In this document: positions 11,812-23,027 of the stretch, piece after piece
Layout of the letters: every line of letters starts with the position of its first letter
Position numbering within the stretch: the first letter of the stretch is position 1
Origin: Diadema setosum
Lineage: Eukaryota; Echinodermata; Echinoidea; Diadematoida; Diadematidae
Direction: 5' to 3'
Length of the DNA stretch: 64,000 nt
Assembly (NCBI GenBank): GCA_033980235.1
Contig: CM067075.1
Coordinates: 23,817,061-23,881,060 of the forward strand
Translations under genes and position numbers: made by a program
The notes under the pieces: generated by a model
What the model was told of the DNA's origin: nothing
The model's input: the letters and a program-made list of their open reading frames with translations, nothing else
Databases searched by the model: none

Positions 11812-13739
11812 ATTTGGCTTTCTTCTTTTGTTGTTATGATCATGTCTTTGACTGTGATATGAAAGGTTAGTGATTTATTTTTGTGGAAAGAAGATAACGC
11901 CACAAGGGCTGAATGTTGTGTTATCAAATGGAGGTGATTGGGTCAAATTAAGGCCATATGAAGAATATGAAAGCACAAATTAATCAGTGGTGGCCCATTC
12001 ATTATAGGAGATGATACTAGTGTGATGATGTATTACCAGAGGAATGAACTTGCTAATTATTTGATGGTCCTGCCCATAAAGTCTTAATCCAGCAGTACAG
12101 TACTGCTATTCGACAAATTGTCTCCATAGTACACTCCACCCATCTGCGGCTGTGTTCTGTTAATTCTTTGGGGTATTATGGTAGACCTCCAACAAGCTGT
12201 CATCCCATCAAAAGGGATAGTGTACAAATGCTTGTGGTCAAAGCCTGCATACGCCCTAGCTCGATTGGTCTCTATTGACCTTTGACCCACTGTCTGTGGA
12301 TACCTGGTTGATCCTGTACAAGCCCTATGAGAATTTTATAATCTGTAAGATGATGGGGGGGGGGGTAGGACAACATAGATATTCAAGAGAACGTGCTGCT
12401 CTTTGGTTGATCTCACCTGAGAAATGAAAGTAAGGTAAAATGATGATAAAAGGGAATTTGTGACAAACCTGCATTAGCCATTTACAGTATAATTGTTCTG
12501 TTGTTTTTTTGTTATTCAAGTCTAAGAAAAATACAATGTGAAATAGATTACTTAAGACACATACTCCATTATTATAAATTTGTTCATGCCAATTCTTATT
12601 GTTTAAAAAAAAAATCTAAATGTGAGTAGAAATTAATCACTGGAGATACTGAATATTCGTTCATTGAGAGCATGAGTTGTCACCTGGAATGTCAGGATGA
12701 TATATGGACGGTAAGCCAGATTGTTGTTAGATCCTTTTGAAAACTTTTGAAAACTTAGAAATTAACTTAGCAGTTACGATGTGACATGAAAGATTCAAAT
12801 TATGTGATAATGACAGAAAAGTTCCCTGAGGATTGGTAATTTAACATTTGCTGTTTAAAAGTTAAATGATTTTTACCTTCCATATACATGTAGCACTTGG
12901 TATATTAAGCATCTTGTGAATGGCAGAATATGCTAACTCATATTGTCACCTCTGTTTATAGGATTTGGTGTCAATTACAATAGGCCCATAGTGATTGTTT
13001 TGTAGATCTCTTTAATATCTTGCAGAAATGATAATTCAAAATAACACAATGATTATGTCAAAAACACTGTCAAAGAATGCATGGAAAAAGAGCTTCTTCC
13101 GTGAAAATTTGAGCCAACGTTTTCAATTTTTGGCTGTATGACATCAACAAAAATGCAAAATCAATAAATACTCTGTATGTCCCTTTAAATACACAATATT
13201 TAACTTTTTTGTCCATCATGGCATATTCACAAATTATGTACAGGAACAATACATTGCCTGTGACCGAGTTAAAATTAGACCATCAGCAACCATTTTACCA
13301 CATGAGTGAAACATCCTCTTACGCTTCAAGAATTTATGATGATGTGTAAAATCGTCCTGCAGCCTTTGCTCACGAGACCAGCATAGTTTGCTGCTGAGAT
13401 CACGATACAACTTGCCTCTATTTGCGTGCGAAACCGCACTGAAATGGAAACCCCCAGAAATTGGCACGTCGCTTTGACGTGAAATGAAGGGTGATGGGAT
13501 GAAAATATAGGTGTCGCACTCAGACAAACACGGAACACACACTCCGAGGCACCTATATAGTTGGTGTCACTCCGTTTTTGGAGCAGCTCCCTTGTAAATC
13601 TTGCCTACAATTTATTTTGACCCACTTATACATGTAACATTTATTCTTGGCAGCATAGATTTACTCCTGATTCCTGCCCTTGGTCTGTAGCTCAAAGCCG
13701 TGGGAGATATTTTAAAGGTTAAATATAAATTCCATCTGC

Positions 13740-14260
13740 TCATTTGGAAACTGTTGATTTTTTGCTTTTTTGTGAAATAATTGTGTGAAATAATGCTGCG
13801 ATATATACACAATTTCAGTTTCACTTGGTTAACAACAAAAATGTTAGATTAGTCAAATAGGCACAGAAACTGTACTGAAATCCATTCATGGTTGCTTTTA
13901 GGTATTGTTAAAGAGAGATTACAAATCGGACCAGGGAATTATCAATTGATCTTCCATGGAAGAGTGAATTGTATTCCGTTGTTGAGAAATACTACTGTTA
14001 GGGCAAGATCGATCATCACGCAATGCTCCACTTACCAACTATCCAGTGGAAAGAGAACACTAGATCACTCATTCAGAGGTAAAAGTTGTGTGCTACAATC
14101 AATACTATTTTACTCTTGAACTCAAAATACTCCAAATCAACTCATTATCCTGGCAAATTGCATCAACCAGATCAAGTTTCTTGATAAACTCTTTTAATAT
14201 GTTGCAAGCAGATTCCATACATGGTGGAAGATTATTTTGCACCCTTCCCAGAACTACATG
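13740..14260. repeat. Dispersed repeat, member 1
   Basis: Shares recognisable blocks with 52,930-53,370 in intron 9, including CTCAAAATA(C/T)TCCAAA, CAACTCATTATCCT and ATATGTTGCAAGCA. The haplotype partner is 26,220-26,735, which is more diverged from it at 13,740-14,000 than elsewhere in the duplication. Class unknown. Confidence 0.55.
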
Positions 14261-16359
14261 TACATTTTGTTTTACTCAAGCAAGAGTTACTGTTTGGGGC
14301 TGTCTGTTGTGTCGGAGGATTTTCAAGACTTAGATTCATCAACACCAATTAGTATGCTGAGGATATTTGCATACCTAGCAGGTTAAGTCCTAAAAAGTGA
14401 TATTGTACAAGTTGTATGTCTTGCAAGTACTAAACTCCTCAACATAAGTTCTGCAATTAAAGTTTGATATGTCATATTTCTCTTATACCTGCATTTATGC
14501 TTTCCATGCTGGATGAACTAATACCATGAAAATGTATACAGGGTATGCAACAGGGACTAGAAAGTGTGTATTTATACATACAGGAATATCTGAAGAATAT
14601 TAACCATTTCAAGTGAATGTTGTTTGCAAAGAAATTGTCAATCTAAATTGTAAGAATAAGGTACAGCTTTCAGCCAATATGTGTACACTCAGCATGTAGG
14701 ATCTATCAAATATGTCAAGTTTACATCTAGATGAAGGTTACAGCTAATGTTGCCTTTAATATACACCAATGTGATCGACTGATCTCATCATCGATATGCT
14801 CCTGACAGGTAGAATTTGATGGATATTTTGGCCTGTTTGCAGACTCGATTGCGAGTAAAGGGCTCCTCCTTGTGCTAGGAAGGTCGATGGATCTCGTGGT
14901 GGAAAGAAATTAGAGTCACATGCTCATGATGAAGAACTTTCTATGGGGTCCCTGGTATTGATGTAATTTTTGAAGAGCTACATGTATACAGTCTGCGTGG
15001 TGTCTGTTTCCTGATCATGCAATATGGAGCCCCCTCACTTCGTCCGTGCCCCCGGTTGAAGGTTTGGCACTGGTGATCAAAAGCGTGTGTGTGTGTGTGG
15101 GGGGGGGGGGGAATTGATGGTGATTCCATCACTACCTCACAATCTACATTATACGCTGCAACAAGCTGCACTATGATGCAGTTTATCTTTACCGGGAATT
15201 TATCATCCGTTTGTGGCATCTGTAGGGGGAGAACGTTTTCCTCAAAGCGGACTCTGTAGTGTTTGATTACAGAGCAGACTTTTAACCTGTCCTTGGAGTC
15301 AGTCCTAAGCGGTTTGGAGTGAATTGCGATGGCAACAAGAAATTTCAACTATGCTCATCTGTGAATTTGACTGCTGTGACAAGAGAAAGTCTATGTCGCA
15401 TTCTAGCATGATTTTCATGGGCAAGGCGATCTGATCATTTAAATCAAGCTCAAAATTATTCTCTTTCCAACTCCATGGATTTGTGGCAGGATGATGTTGT
15501 GGTTGGAATTATCCTGTCCCAGCAGCTCGGTTGCTGCATTGTGCCAATTAAACCCTGATCATCCATGGTAAATGTTGTTCGTTCCTTTACCTTGGGAGCC
15601 CTCTGCATCAAGGGATATCAGCAGAAGTTGCACCACCCTAAGATTGAGAGACGCTTAGATTGTGCGGTGAGAAGTTCATAAGGTCTGTCTCACTCTTTGC
15701 ACATGAGGAGAAAAATGCATACTTATATGTACATCTATACGCATGTCTTGGTATAGGATCAGAAAGACAGATACTTGTAATTGTGTTTTTCTTCAATTTG
15801 CGAGTATTTTGTGTTTGTTGGTGTGCTGTGTGTGATACCTCCAAGGTTTGTCTGTAATTGTATGTATGTGCGTCTTCTGTTCCATTCGAGCACTTCCTTG
15901 TGATTGAATATTTGTTTATTTGTGTTTTTGTACATATCTGTATGCATCTGTTTGTGTTCCTGTGTGTGTTTGTATCTGCTTGTGTATGTTTGTATGCACC
16001 TTTGTGTATTTTTGTAGCGAGTTAAAATCAAATCAAATTTGAGTGGTTTGTAAGCAAACACAGGATGGGATAATCACAACATGAAGGCCATTAATTCCCC
16101 TATTTATGTATTGATACTAATTGATGCTCTTTTAATCTGTAAATTAAAATAACTTATTTGTACTTTCTTAATCTCCAAACCAGAGAGCCTTTCCTCTACA
16201 ATGGCTGTATTTTGCTGACTAGCAATCAGCTTCTTCTTCACAGCTCTGCATATACCAGTTTTTTCTCCAAGGATTTGCAAGGAGAACTCAATCATTTAAT
16301 TTTCAAAACTTTGTCTCGAGTTCTGGCTCTAGTATTTAGAAAGCAGAAATACAGAATGT

Positions 16360-16379
16360 ATATATATATATATATATAT
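16360..16379 (+). repeat. Short (TA)n followed by T run
   Basis: TATATATA followed by poly-T. The counterpart near 28,842-28,890 has a different, interrupted TA arrangement. Confidence 0.7.
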
Positions 16380-17889
16380 TTTTTTTTTTCCCAGCTGGAC
16401 GTTTCGTACCTCAGTTGCCTTTGATATGATTTCCTCTCATTTAATAGGCTTTATCATAACCAATTTTTGAGGCCCGGCTGCTGAATTAGTTTAATATCCT
16501 TGAGGTACAGTGTATGTTCCTTCTTGATTTTCATCAAAACTGCTATGTCACTGGATGAAGTTGATATGCCCAATCTCTTTTGAATGGCTGCAAAAAGAGG
16601 CCCCAAAAGCAGTTGCTGCAAAGTAAACTGGTCACTAAATGTAACTGGTAGCTACATGTATACTGGCCCCTCTGTCTCTTATTCTTTTCTGTGCAAGGGG
16701 CTGAAGGGAAGAAAAATAAAGAATTAAATACTTACATCCCCTATTTGGTAAGAGATGGGCAATCTCTTGCAACCTTGAAATCACTCAGTATTGAGAAAAC
16801 TTGTCCCACTTTGGAATATTACAGAGCCACAAAAGTTGCTTTCACATACATCGGTTTTTGCATCGTGGTGCAAAATATGAATTTTTATTTGCCAAATTTC
16901 ACACACTCTAATCACAAGTGTTTCAAAGTATCAGCAATGACTAGAATGTGACCCAGGCATCCTAATGTGGCGACTTGTACTGTGGGATTAAAATCATTGA
17001 TATGATAAAGTCTCTGTGTGCTATTCACACATTATGCGCAAGGCATACTATTGTGATTTTTTTTTCTCTTTTTTTCTTTTTTTTTTTTGATCACGCTGGA
17101 CCAATTTTGACAACACAGTGTGGAATGTGGTAGTTAAAGTTTGTGTATGTGTGTTTACACACAGTTTTTGCATTGTATTGCAAAAATCAATTTTCAAAAA
17201 CTTAATAATTTGTGTGTGTGTGAATGCAGCTAAAAACCTCTGCCTCCTCTGTAGTCCATCTCCCTCCCCCCCCCCCCCCCATGAGACCAGGTAAGGTATA
17301 GTGCCAGATTAAAATGAAAGTTTCCCTTTCACTGGTTTTTCATATTCTTGAACCAACCCCTCTCCTCAACTCCTTTCCTCCTTTCATGACAGGTTGAGTG
17401 ATCAGGATGTTCATAAAATTGAAAGAGGTTTCCTAGGTCTCCCCTACTTTTTATCCCAAGGGGTCCATAAAACACCTGCCCAGGCCAGGTGTCATTAAAG
17501 TCAGGGATAGTAATGATATTATGCTCATTAAAGCTCACCTGAGCCAGAGGTTCTTGAAAGTTAAAATGTCCCACAGACATTGGATATTGCGCATCAACTC
17601 GTTTCTCATTACCAGGTCCGTCCATTCTCACCTTTAGGAACAACTAAGTGATTTCACTGCAAAAGACAATGGCACACTTTTTGTCCCCAGTTAGAAAAAT
17701 TCCATTCCAATTTGTAATTTTTCTGGCATGAATTCTGATACCTCTATTAATAGCACAGTTGTATAGCAATATTCATGGTAATGTAAAAGTGTGTTGTTGT
17801 TGTTGTTGTTTTTTAAATCATCTACTTCTACATTCATTTAATACTTGACAAGATCCATTACTATGAATGTACATGTAAGCATCTGTGTG

Positions 17890-18089
17890 NNNNNNNNNNN
17901 NNNNNNNNNNNNNNNNNNNNNNNNNNNNNNNNNNNNNNNNNNNNNNNNNNNNNNNNNNNNNNNNNNNNNNNNNNNNNNNNNNNNNNNNNNNNNNNNNNNN
18001 NNNNNNNNNNNNNNNNNNNNNNNNNNNNNNNNNNNNNNNNNNNNNNNNNNNNNNNNNNNNNNNNNNNNNNNNNNNNNNNNNNNNNNNNN
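17890..18089. other. Assembly gap (200 N)
   Basis: Exactly 200 unknown bases. The left contig ends at ...CATCTGTGTG, which matches 31,513-31,522 in the second copy. The right contig starts inside a reverse-transcriptase frame. The gap therefore separates two contigs that overlap in content. Confidence 0.99.
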
Positions 18090-18724
18090 AACCAGCTTAA
18101 GACCTTTCCTCTTAGACCAAGAGATGACAGTACTTTCAAAAGTATACCATGGTGAACAGTATCAAATGCAGAAGACAAGTCTAAACAAACAACAGCTGTT
18201 ACCCGCCCAACATCCATCCCTAACAATATATCGTTCGATAAGTTCACCAGGAGTGTCTCGACACTGTGACTCGGGCGATATGCAGACTGTCTTCTGTCAA
18301 TCAGATCATTGGTAAGTAGATAGTCTGACAGCCTTGAGAAAACAACACGCTCCAGTACTTTAGATAGATACGGGAGGTTAGAGATAGGCCTGTAACTAGA
18401 GAGCGACTCGGGATCCAGAGAGGGTTTCTTGAGTGTCGGATGGATGTAGGCCAACTTCAGTGCTTTGGGAACCTCTCCGCTAGTTAGACTCATGTTGACG
18501 ATCCTGGCAATCGCAGGTGCAACTACACAAGCACATTCCTTTAGCAGCTTAGATGGCACAGGGTCCAGTTCACATGACTTTGCTGGAGTATCACAGATGA
18601 GTGTCTTAATTTCGTCTCCCGTGGTTGGTTCGAAGACTTCAAAAACTTGATCCGTCAGCAGTGGTCGATCACAGATATCTGGAGATAGGCTATGCTGGAT
18701 TGACTCAACCTTGTCAACAAAAAA
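18090..18724 (-). pseudogene. Non-LTR retrotransposon reverse transcriptase fragment
   Basis: On the minus strand one frame reads from about 18,720 down to the gap without a stop. It contains CDTPAKSCELDPVPSKLL, YRPISNLPYLSKVLERVV, QSAYRPSHSVETLL and CLDLSSAFDTVHH. These are the classic finger and palm motifs of L2/CR1-like reverse transcriptases, and the D in DLSSAFDTV is the motif A catalytic aspartate. The motif C segment (xxDD) would lie in or beyond the gap. At its 5' side the frame runs into the trinucleotide repeat at 18,725, so endonuclease sequence is missing. It lies antisense inside the Myo10 intron and is a truncated copy. Confidence 0.88.
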
Positions 18725-18732
18725 TGATGATG

Positions 18733-18737
18733 ATGTC

Positions 18738-18770
<33 letters not shown>

Positions 18771-18783
18771 CATCATTATTATT

Positions 18784-18827
<44 letters not shown>

Positions 18828-18843
18828 TATTATTATTATTATT

Positions 18844-18905
<62 letters not shown>

Positions 18906-18970
18906 TATTATTATTATTATTATTATCATCATTATTATTACTTCTGCTACTACTACTACTACTACTGCTG
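18733..18970 (+). repeat. (TTA)n / (TCA)n microsatellite, second copy
   Basis: Counterpart of 3,757-3,990, with two long TCA blocks (about 18,785-18,825 and 18,845-18,905) where the first copy has one main block. Confidence 0.9.
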
Positions 18971-19407
18971 CCAACACTGCTACTACTACTTCTTCTTCTA
19001 GTAATATTTATTAAACCCCTTTTTTCCTTGGTCATTATCTTCTTCTTCATCTCTTCCTTCCTTGCCCCTCTGTTGTTTCTTTTTCAATTTCTTCTTTTCC
19101 TCTTATTCCTCTTATTCCTATTCTGCTGCTACTCCTACCTGTGTTGTTGTTATTACCCTTATAAGTCATTGTCATCCTCATCACCTTTTTTAGAAATTCC
19201 TTACCAAGGGTATGGAGTAAGCTTCAAGGGAAATGTTTCTCACATTTGCAGAGAGACACAGAAATGTTTATATAGCACTTGCAGGGAACTTCAAAACTTC
19301 TGTCTATTACCAGTTGATTACCTCACAGCATTTGTAGAACTTGTTGTCGGGCTCAATTGATTCAGATGTATTTATGTTTTTCTGTGTGTACTTTTCTGTT
19401 GCCATAG

Positions 19408-19500
19408 AAACTTGGTATCCTCTCTCTGATTGACGAGGAGAGCCGCTTCCCAAAAGGAACGGATTCCACCATGCTGAGCAAGCTACACAGTACACATCAG
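19408..19500 (+). CDS. Myo10: Myo10 exon 3, duplicate copy
   Basis: All 93 bases equal 4,435-4,527, with intact acceptor TTGCCATAG and donor GTAATG. Splicing exon 4 (ending in phase 2) to this phase-0 exon would break the frame, so both pairs cannot be used in one transcript. It is best read as the other allele of exon 3. Confidence 0.85.
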
Positions 19501-20167
19501 GTAATGATCTACCATGTTTGGGACAAAGTTTGAATTATGTGCATATGAAATAATTGTGACATCTGCATTACCAAATGTGCTTTTAAACAGTGCCCCCAAA
19601 ATACTCATTGGGATACTGCATACACCATTTATTATGCTATTTGTGAATTAAACAAGGAAAATTATTAACTCTGATGTCAACTTGAATGCAATGTGCACTT
19701 GTATATTTTCTTCTGTAACAGTGTTTTGTTTCTACTAATCATCCACTTTACTGTAAATGTGCAGTGTTTTATGATGTGGATTTTTTTTTTAATTTGTGCT
19801 CACCATCCTGAAAACAATATATAATTATGCAAATATTTTTTGAGACATTAATTCTTTATACATAATTTCTTTCATCTGCAAAATTGTAGAATTTAGATTG
19901 GCCTTCTTTTTTGCAACTGATTGACATATTGCCCTTTATTGATCTAAATTGGCCTGGCATGAAAATTGAATTGTTTGTAGTATTTTCTTGCCAGCAAGGA
20001 TGTTGAACATCTTCCGATCGAAATATTTATTTTATTTGGGTTGTGGCTAATGCTTGAACACAAAGAGGAATAATTCTTTTTTACTGCTTGATGGACAAAT
20101 ATCCATTGTGTCCAAAAGACTGATAACTTATCTATTTTTTGTCTAATTTTCTCATAAATTCTTGCAG
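19501..20167 (+). other. Intron 3, second copy (element-free allele)
   Basis: Collinear with intron 3 of the first copy but lacks the 1.16 kb Helentron-like insertion. The empty site is a T run near 19,782-19,791. Confidence 0.8.
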
Positions 20168-20319
20168 AAAAATATGTTCTACATCAAGCCGAGAGTAACC
20201 AATGTCCAGTTTGGCATCAGACACTACGCGGGTGATGTCTACTATACCACAACAGGCTTCTTGGAGAAGAACCGAGACACATTCCGTGATGACATCCTCA
20301 TTCTCATGAAGGAGAGCAG
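20168..20319 (+). CDS. Myo10: Myo10 exon 4, duplicate copy
   Basis: Same borders, length (152 nt) and peptide as 6,351-6,502. The four differences are all third-position synonymous (AAA/AAG, CCA/CCG, GTG/GTA, CGA/CGT). This shows it is a functional sequence under purifying selection and not a decayed duplicate, which fits an allele. Confidence 0.87.
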
Positions 20320-20958
20320 GTAAGAATCTCTATCCTCTTGTGAGTTTCCATGGCAACACATTAGTTATCAGATGCTGGCAGAATATGGGTGTGGTCTGGT
20401 AAAATTTTGTGTGAATATTCCAGATTGTGCCCGTTTGAAGGGTTTTGTCATCATTAATGAGGAAAATGTTAATTTTCACTGGTGTTATAGGCACAGGTGT
20501 ATTTGAGATGAGATATGGTGTAGGTCATGTGGACTGGTAAGACAGGAAAAGAATGCATACCAGATATGTCAATATAGTTGTAAGTTATGCATGAGCATGA
20601 CTCTTCTGATACTTGGCAACATAAATACATCCAAGTGTATGTGTGTGAATGGTAGTGTAGGTGGTAGTGAACGGGCGGGAATGTGTGTGTGTGTGTGTGT
20701 TTTTTTTTTATTCAGTTGTACCTTGAAAACACTGTTCTGCCTCTGACAATCATGACCACATTCATAAAATGGTTTTGGTGATGTGAATAATAGGCATGCA
20801 GTTGGTTGTGATTGGGTTAGCCTGTGAAGGAAACATTTTTTACTCATGCTCTCATGGTCTGCATGTCTTGGCTTTACTGGCACTTCACATTTTAAAGATC
20901 CTGCCACATGAGGGCAGTAGACAGTGTGGCTCTAGCTGTTTTCTGTGAATCTATAAAG

Positions 20959-21298
20959 TTCATTCATTTCATTCATTCATTCATTTTATTTTGTCACGGT
21001 ACCGGGCTCAGCCGGAGGCTGTTTTTCAGCCAGTCCGTGAATTAAAAATACACGTTACACAATGAATTGTACAATACAAAAGTTACATAACTGAAAATGA
21101 GTAAGAAAACAAAACAAAACAAAACAAATCAGCATAGCAAAAGTTTACAAATAACATGAGGTAACACGAGGTAACAAAAGTACAAAACTTAAAACCTACA
21201 AATATGTACAAAACAAACTTATCAAAAATAATACAAAATTTAAGATAATTGTCATAGTAAAATACACAAACGAAATCAGCTAATTGCAGACTGATCCC

Positions 21299-21336
<38 letters not shown>

Positions 21337-21338
21337 CC
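20959..21338 (-). mobile_element. 3' end of a non-LTR retroposon, second copy only, plus C run
   Basis: About 380 bp replaces a few bases of the first copy (near 7,128). On the minus strand it ends GGTACCGTGACAAAATAAAA followed by TGAATGAATGAA repeats, a retroposon 3' tail, so the insertion is antisense to Myo10. Its inner edge is a C homopolymer at 21,300-21,335 that may hide assembly error. Confidence 0.6.
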
Positions 21339-22298
21339 CATCATGGGATTGCAGTAGCAGTAAGAGCATAATATCGAGCTATGGTCACATGACTTGTCCA
21401 ATCCTGGTTGGATTAACATCACTGAGAGATGTATGTAATGCAATCCTGCTCCGTCTGTCAAAGATTAAAGGCACATTCAAAGTTTTCATGCTCATTGTTG
21501 AAAATAGAATAATAATTAATGCTGATGAGGACCTGGTAGAAGTTACTGAACAGAAGTATAGTTACTTCATGAATACAGAAACTATGAATATTCAATTGAA
21601 TAATCATGCTGATCATGATTATTCAAGCTATTCAGAAGCAGTACACGATATTTTTGCATAAATTGCTCTTTCATAGCCTACTGAAGGTGCTGTATATGTG
21701 CTGTGTGTAACCTCGGGAAGTGAAAAGGGTGAATAGTAGAACATTGTAAAAATGGAAAGTTTTGCACCAGTAATTTTTCATGCTCAGTCGGGTGAAACTA
21801 ATGTTGCATATTTTTTTCTTTTTGCAGACTCAAAGAGATGAATTATTATTAAGTACTGCATGCAAAAAAATATTTGTGCACTTTTATTTTTGCTCTAGTT
21901 TCTTGTCATGTCAAATGCTACAAAATTTCCACACTGCAAAAATTCCTACTTTTACAGTAGGTGTAGTTGTAGCTGTCATACCAGTGGATTCAAACAAAAT
22001 AAAACAAGTGAAAACACATAGTAAAAAAAATAATAAATCAGTTAGATATGACATAGGTTGACAGTGTTTGATGTTTGGTTTCTTGTGCCACTTCAGCTGT
22101 TACAGGTAGATCTCTGAGCTGTTCGATTTTTGTTGTAGTTGTTGTGGTCATAAAGGGGCATTTATACAAGTACCTTGTAATAGAAAGTTGCCGGGACAGC
22201 AAAATCATCATAGTGCCCCACACGGCTTCTTCATCTACCACAACTAATGAACGGGTGGAAACTTGCTTGCATTCAGTTTCTCATGCTGGGACAGTTGA

Positions 22299-22354
22299 AG
22301 TGAACTTTGTGTTTGTAATTTTGGGAAGTGAACTTTGTGTTTGTAATTTTGGGA
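22299..22354 (+). repeat. 28-bp tandem duplication, second copy only
   Basis: AGTGAACTTTGTGTTTGTAA and the following TTTTGGGA occur twice in a row. The first copy (about 8,095-8,125) has one unit. Confidence 0.8.
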
Positions 22355-22583
22355 ATAAGAGTATTTTTATTTCTGCACATATTTTATAAATACCTCAGTA
22401 GGAAGATTGTGCATCTTACTGTATTTTTGTGCTACCCTAGTTCTGTGGAGTGCACAAGTTGCCAAAAACTTCCACTCAGAGGAATATTCATTTATGTAGT
22501 CATTTTTAACATCAACTTTTAAGATTTTTGTATGTATGTATGTATGTATGTATGTATGTATGTATGTATGTCTGTGTGTCTGT

Positions 22584-22632
<49 letters not shown>

Positions 22633-22935
22633 TTTTAGAGAATGTTCTTTTAGTGTTCTAGTGTTCTTTAATGTGACTGGGCCTGAATGAGCCCATTTTA
22701 CTCATGAGTGTGGGAGCTTGATGTAGATTCCTAAGATAAGAGGAAGCAATTATGTCAGGAGAGGAAGTGTTATTTCTAGTTTTTGACACCTTCTATGGAG
22801 AATCTTGCTTCGACAGCTGGATAGTCAGTGCATACAAATATGGCAGAAATGTCACGTGCGTTGACTAATACAGATCATCGTTTCTGCTCCAGTGAGCTAC
22901 TCCTACAAATGTGTATGTGTCAAACTGTATGGCCC

Positions 22936-23027
22936 TTAACCCGTTGAGGACGAATCCCGAGTATACTCGGGCAGGTGTCTGTGGGAAATGCGTGTTGGAG
23001 CAAAATCAGTCCGTCCTCAACGGGTAA
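22936..23027. mobile_element. Single 92-bp palindromic MITE (TTAACCC...GGGTAA)
   Basis: Ends TTAACCCGTTGAGGACG and CGTCCTCAACGGGTAA are inverted repeats. The middle carries GAGTATACTCGGGCAGGTGT. The first copy has an inverted pair here (8,626-8,806). Confidence 0.75.

Larger units (their letters stand above)
6503..17889 (+). other. Intron 4, first part (first haplotype copy)
   Basis: Non-coding. It runs in parallel with 20,320-31,522 with small differences and insertions. Besides the elements listed separately it holds GT repeats (8,290-8,335, 15,085-15,100), G or C runs (9,420-9,432, 15,101-15,111, 17,266-17,280) and AT-rich sequence. No exon-like frame with splice signals was found. Confidence 0.75.

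Noticed and set aside
13234..13542. 102-codon minus-strand frame, also at 25,694-25,999
   Set aside because: Starts differ between copies, changes alter residues, and the product is not recognisable.
17329..17643. 104-codon minus-strand frame, also present at 29,813-30,127
   Set aside because: Open in both copies but most of the differences that show in the protein change residues. No homology recognised and no splice or start context, so there is no sign of selection.
4435..20319. Exons 3-4 and their duplicates as mutually exclusive exons
   Set aside because: The encoded peptides are identical, so no diversity would result, and contig structure favours haplotype duplication.
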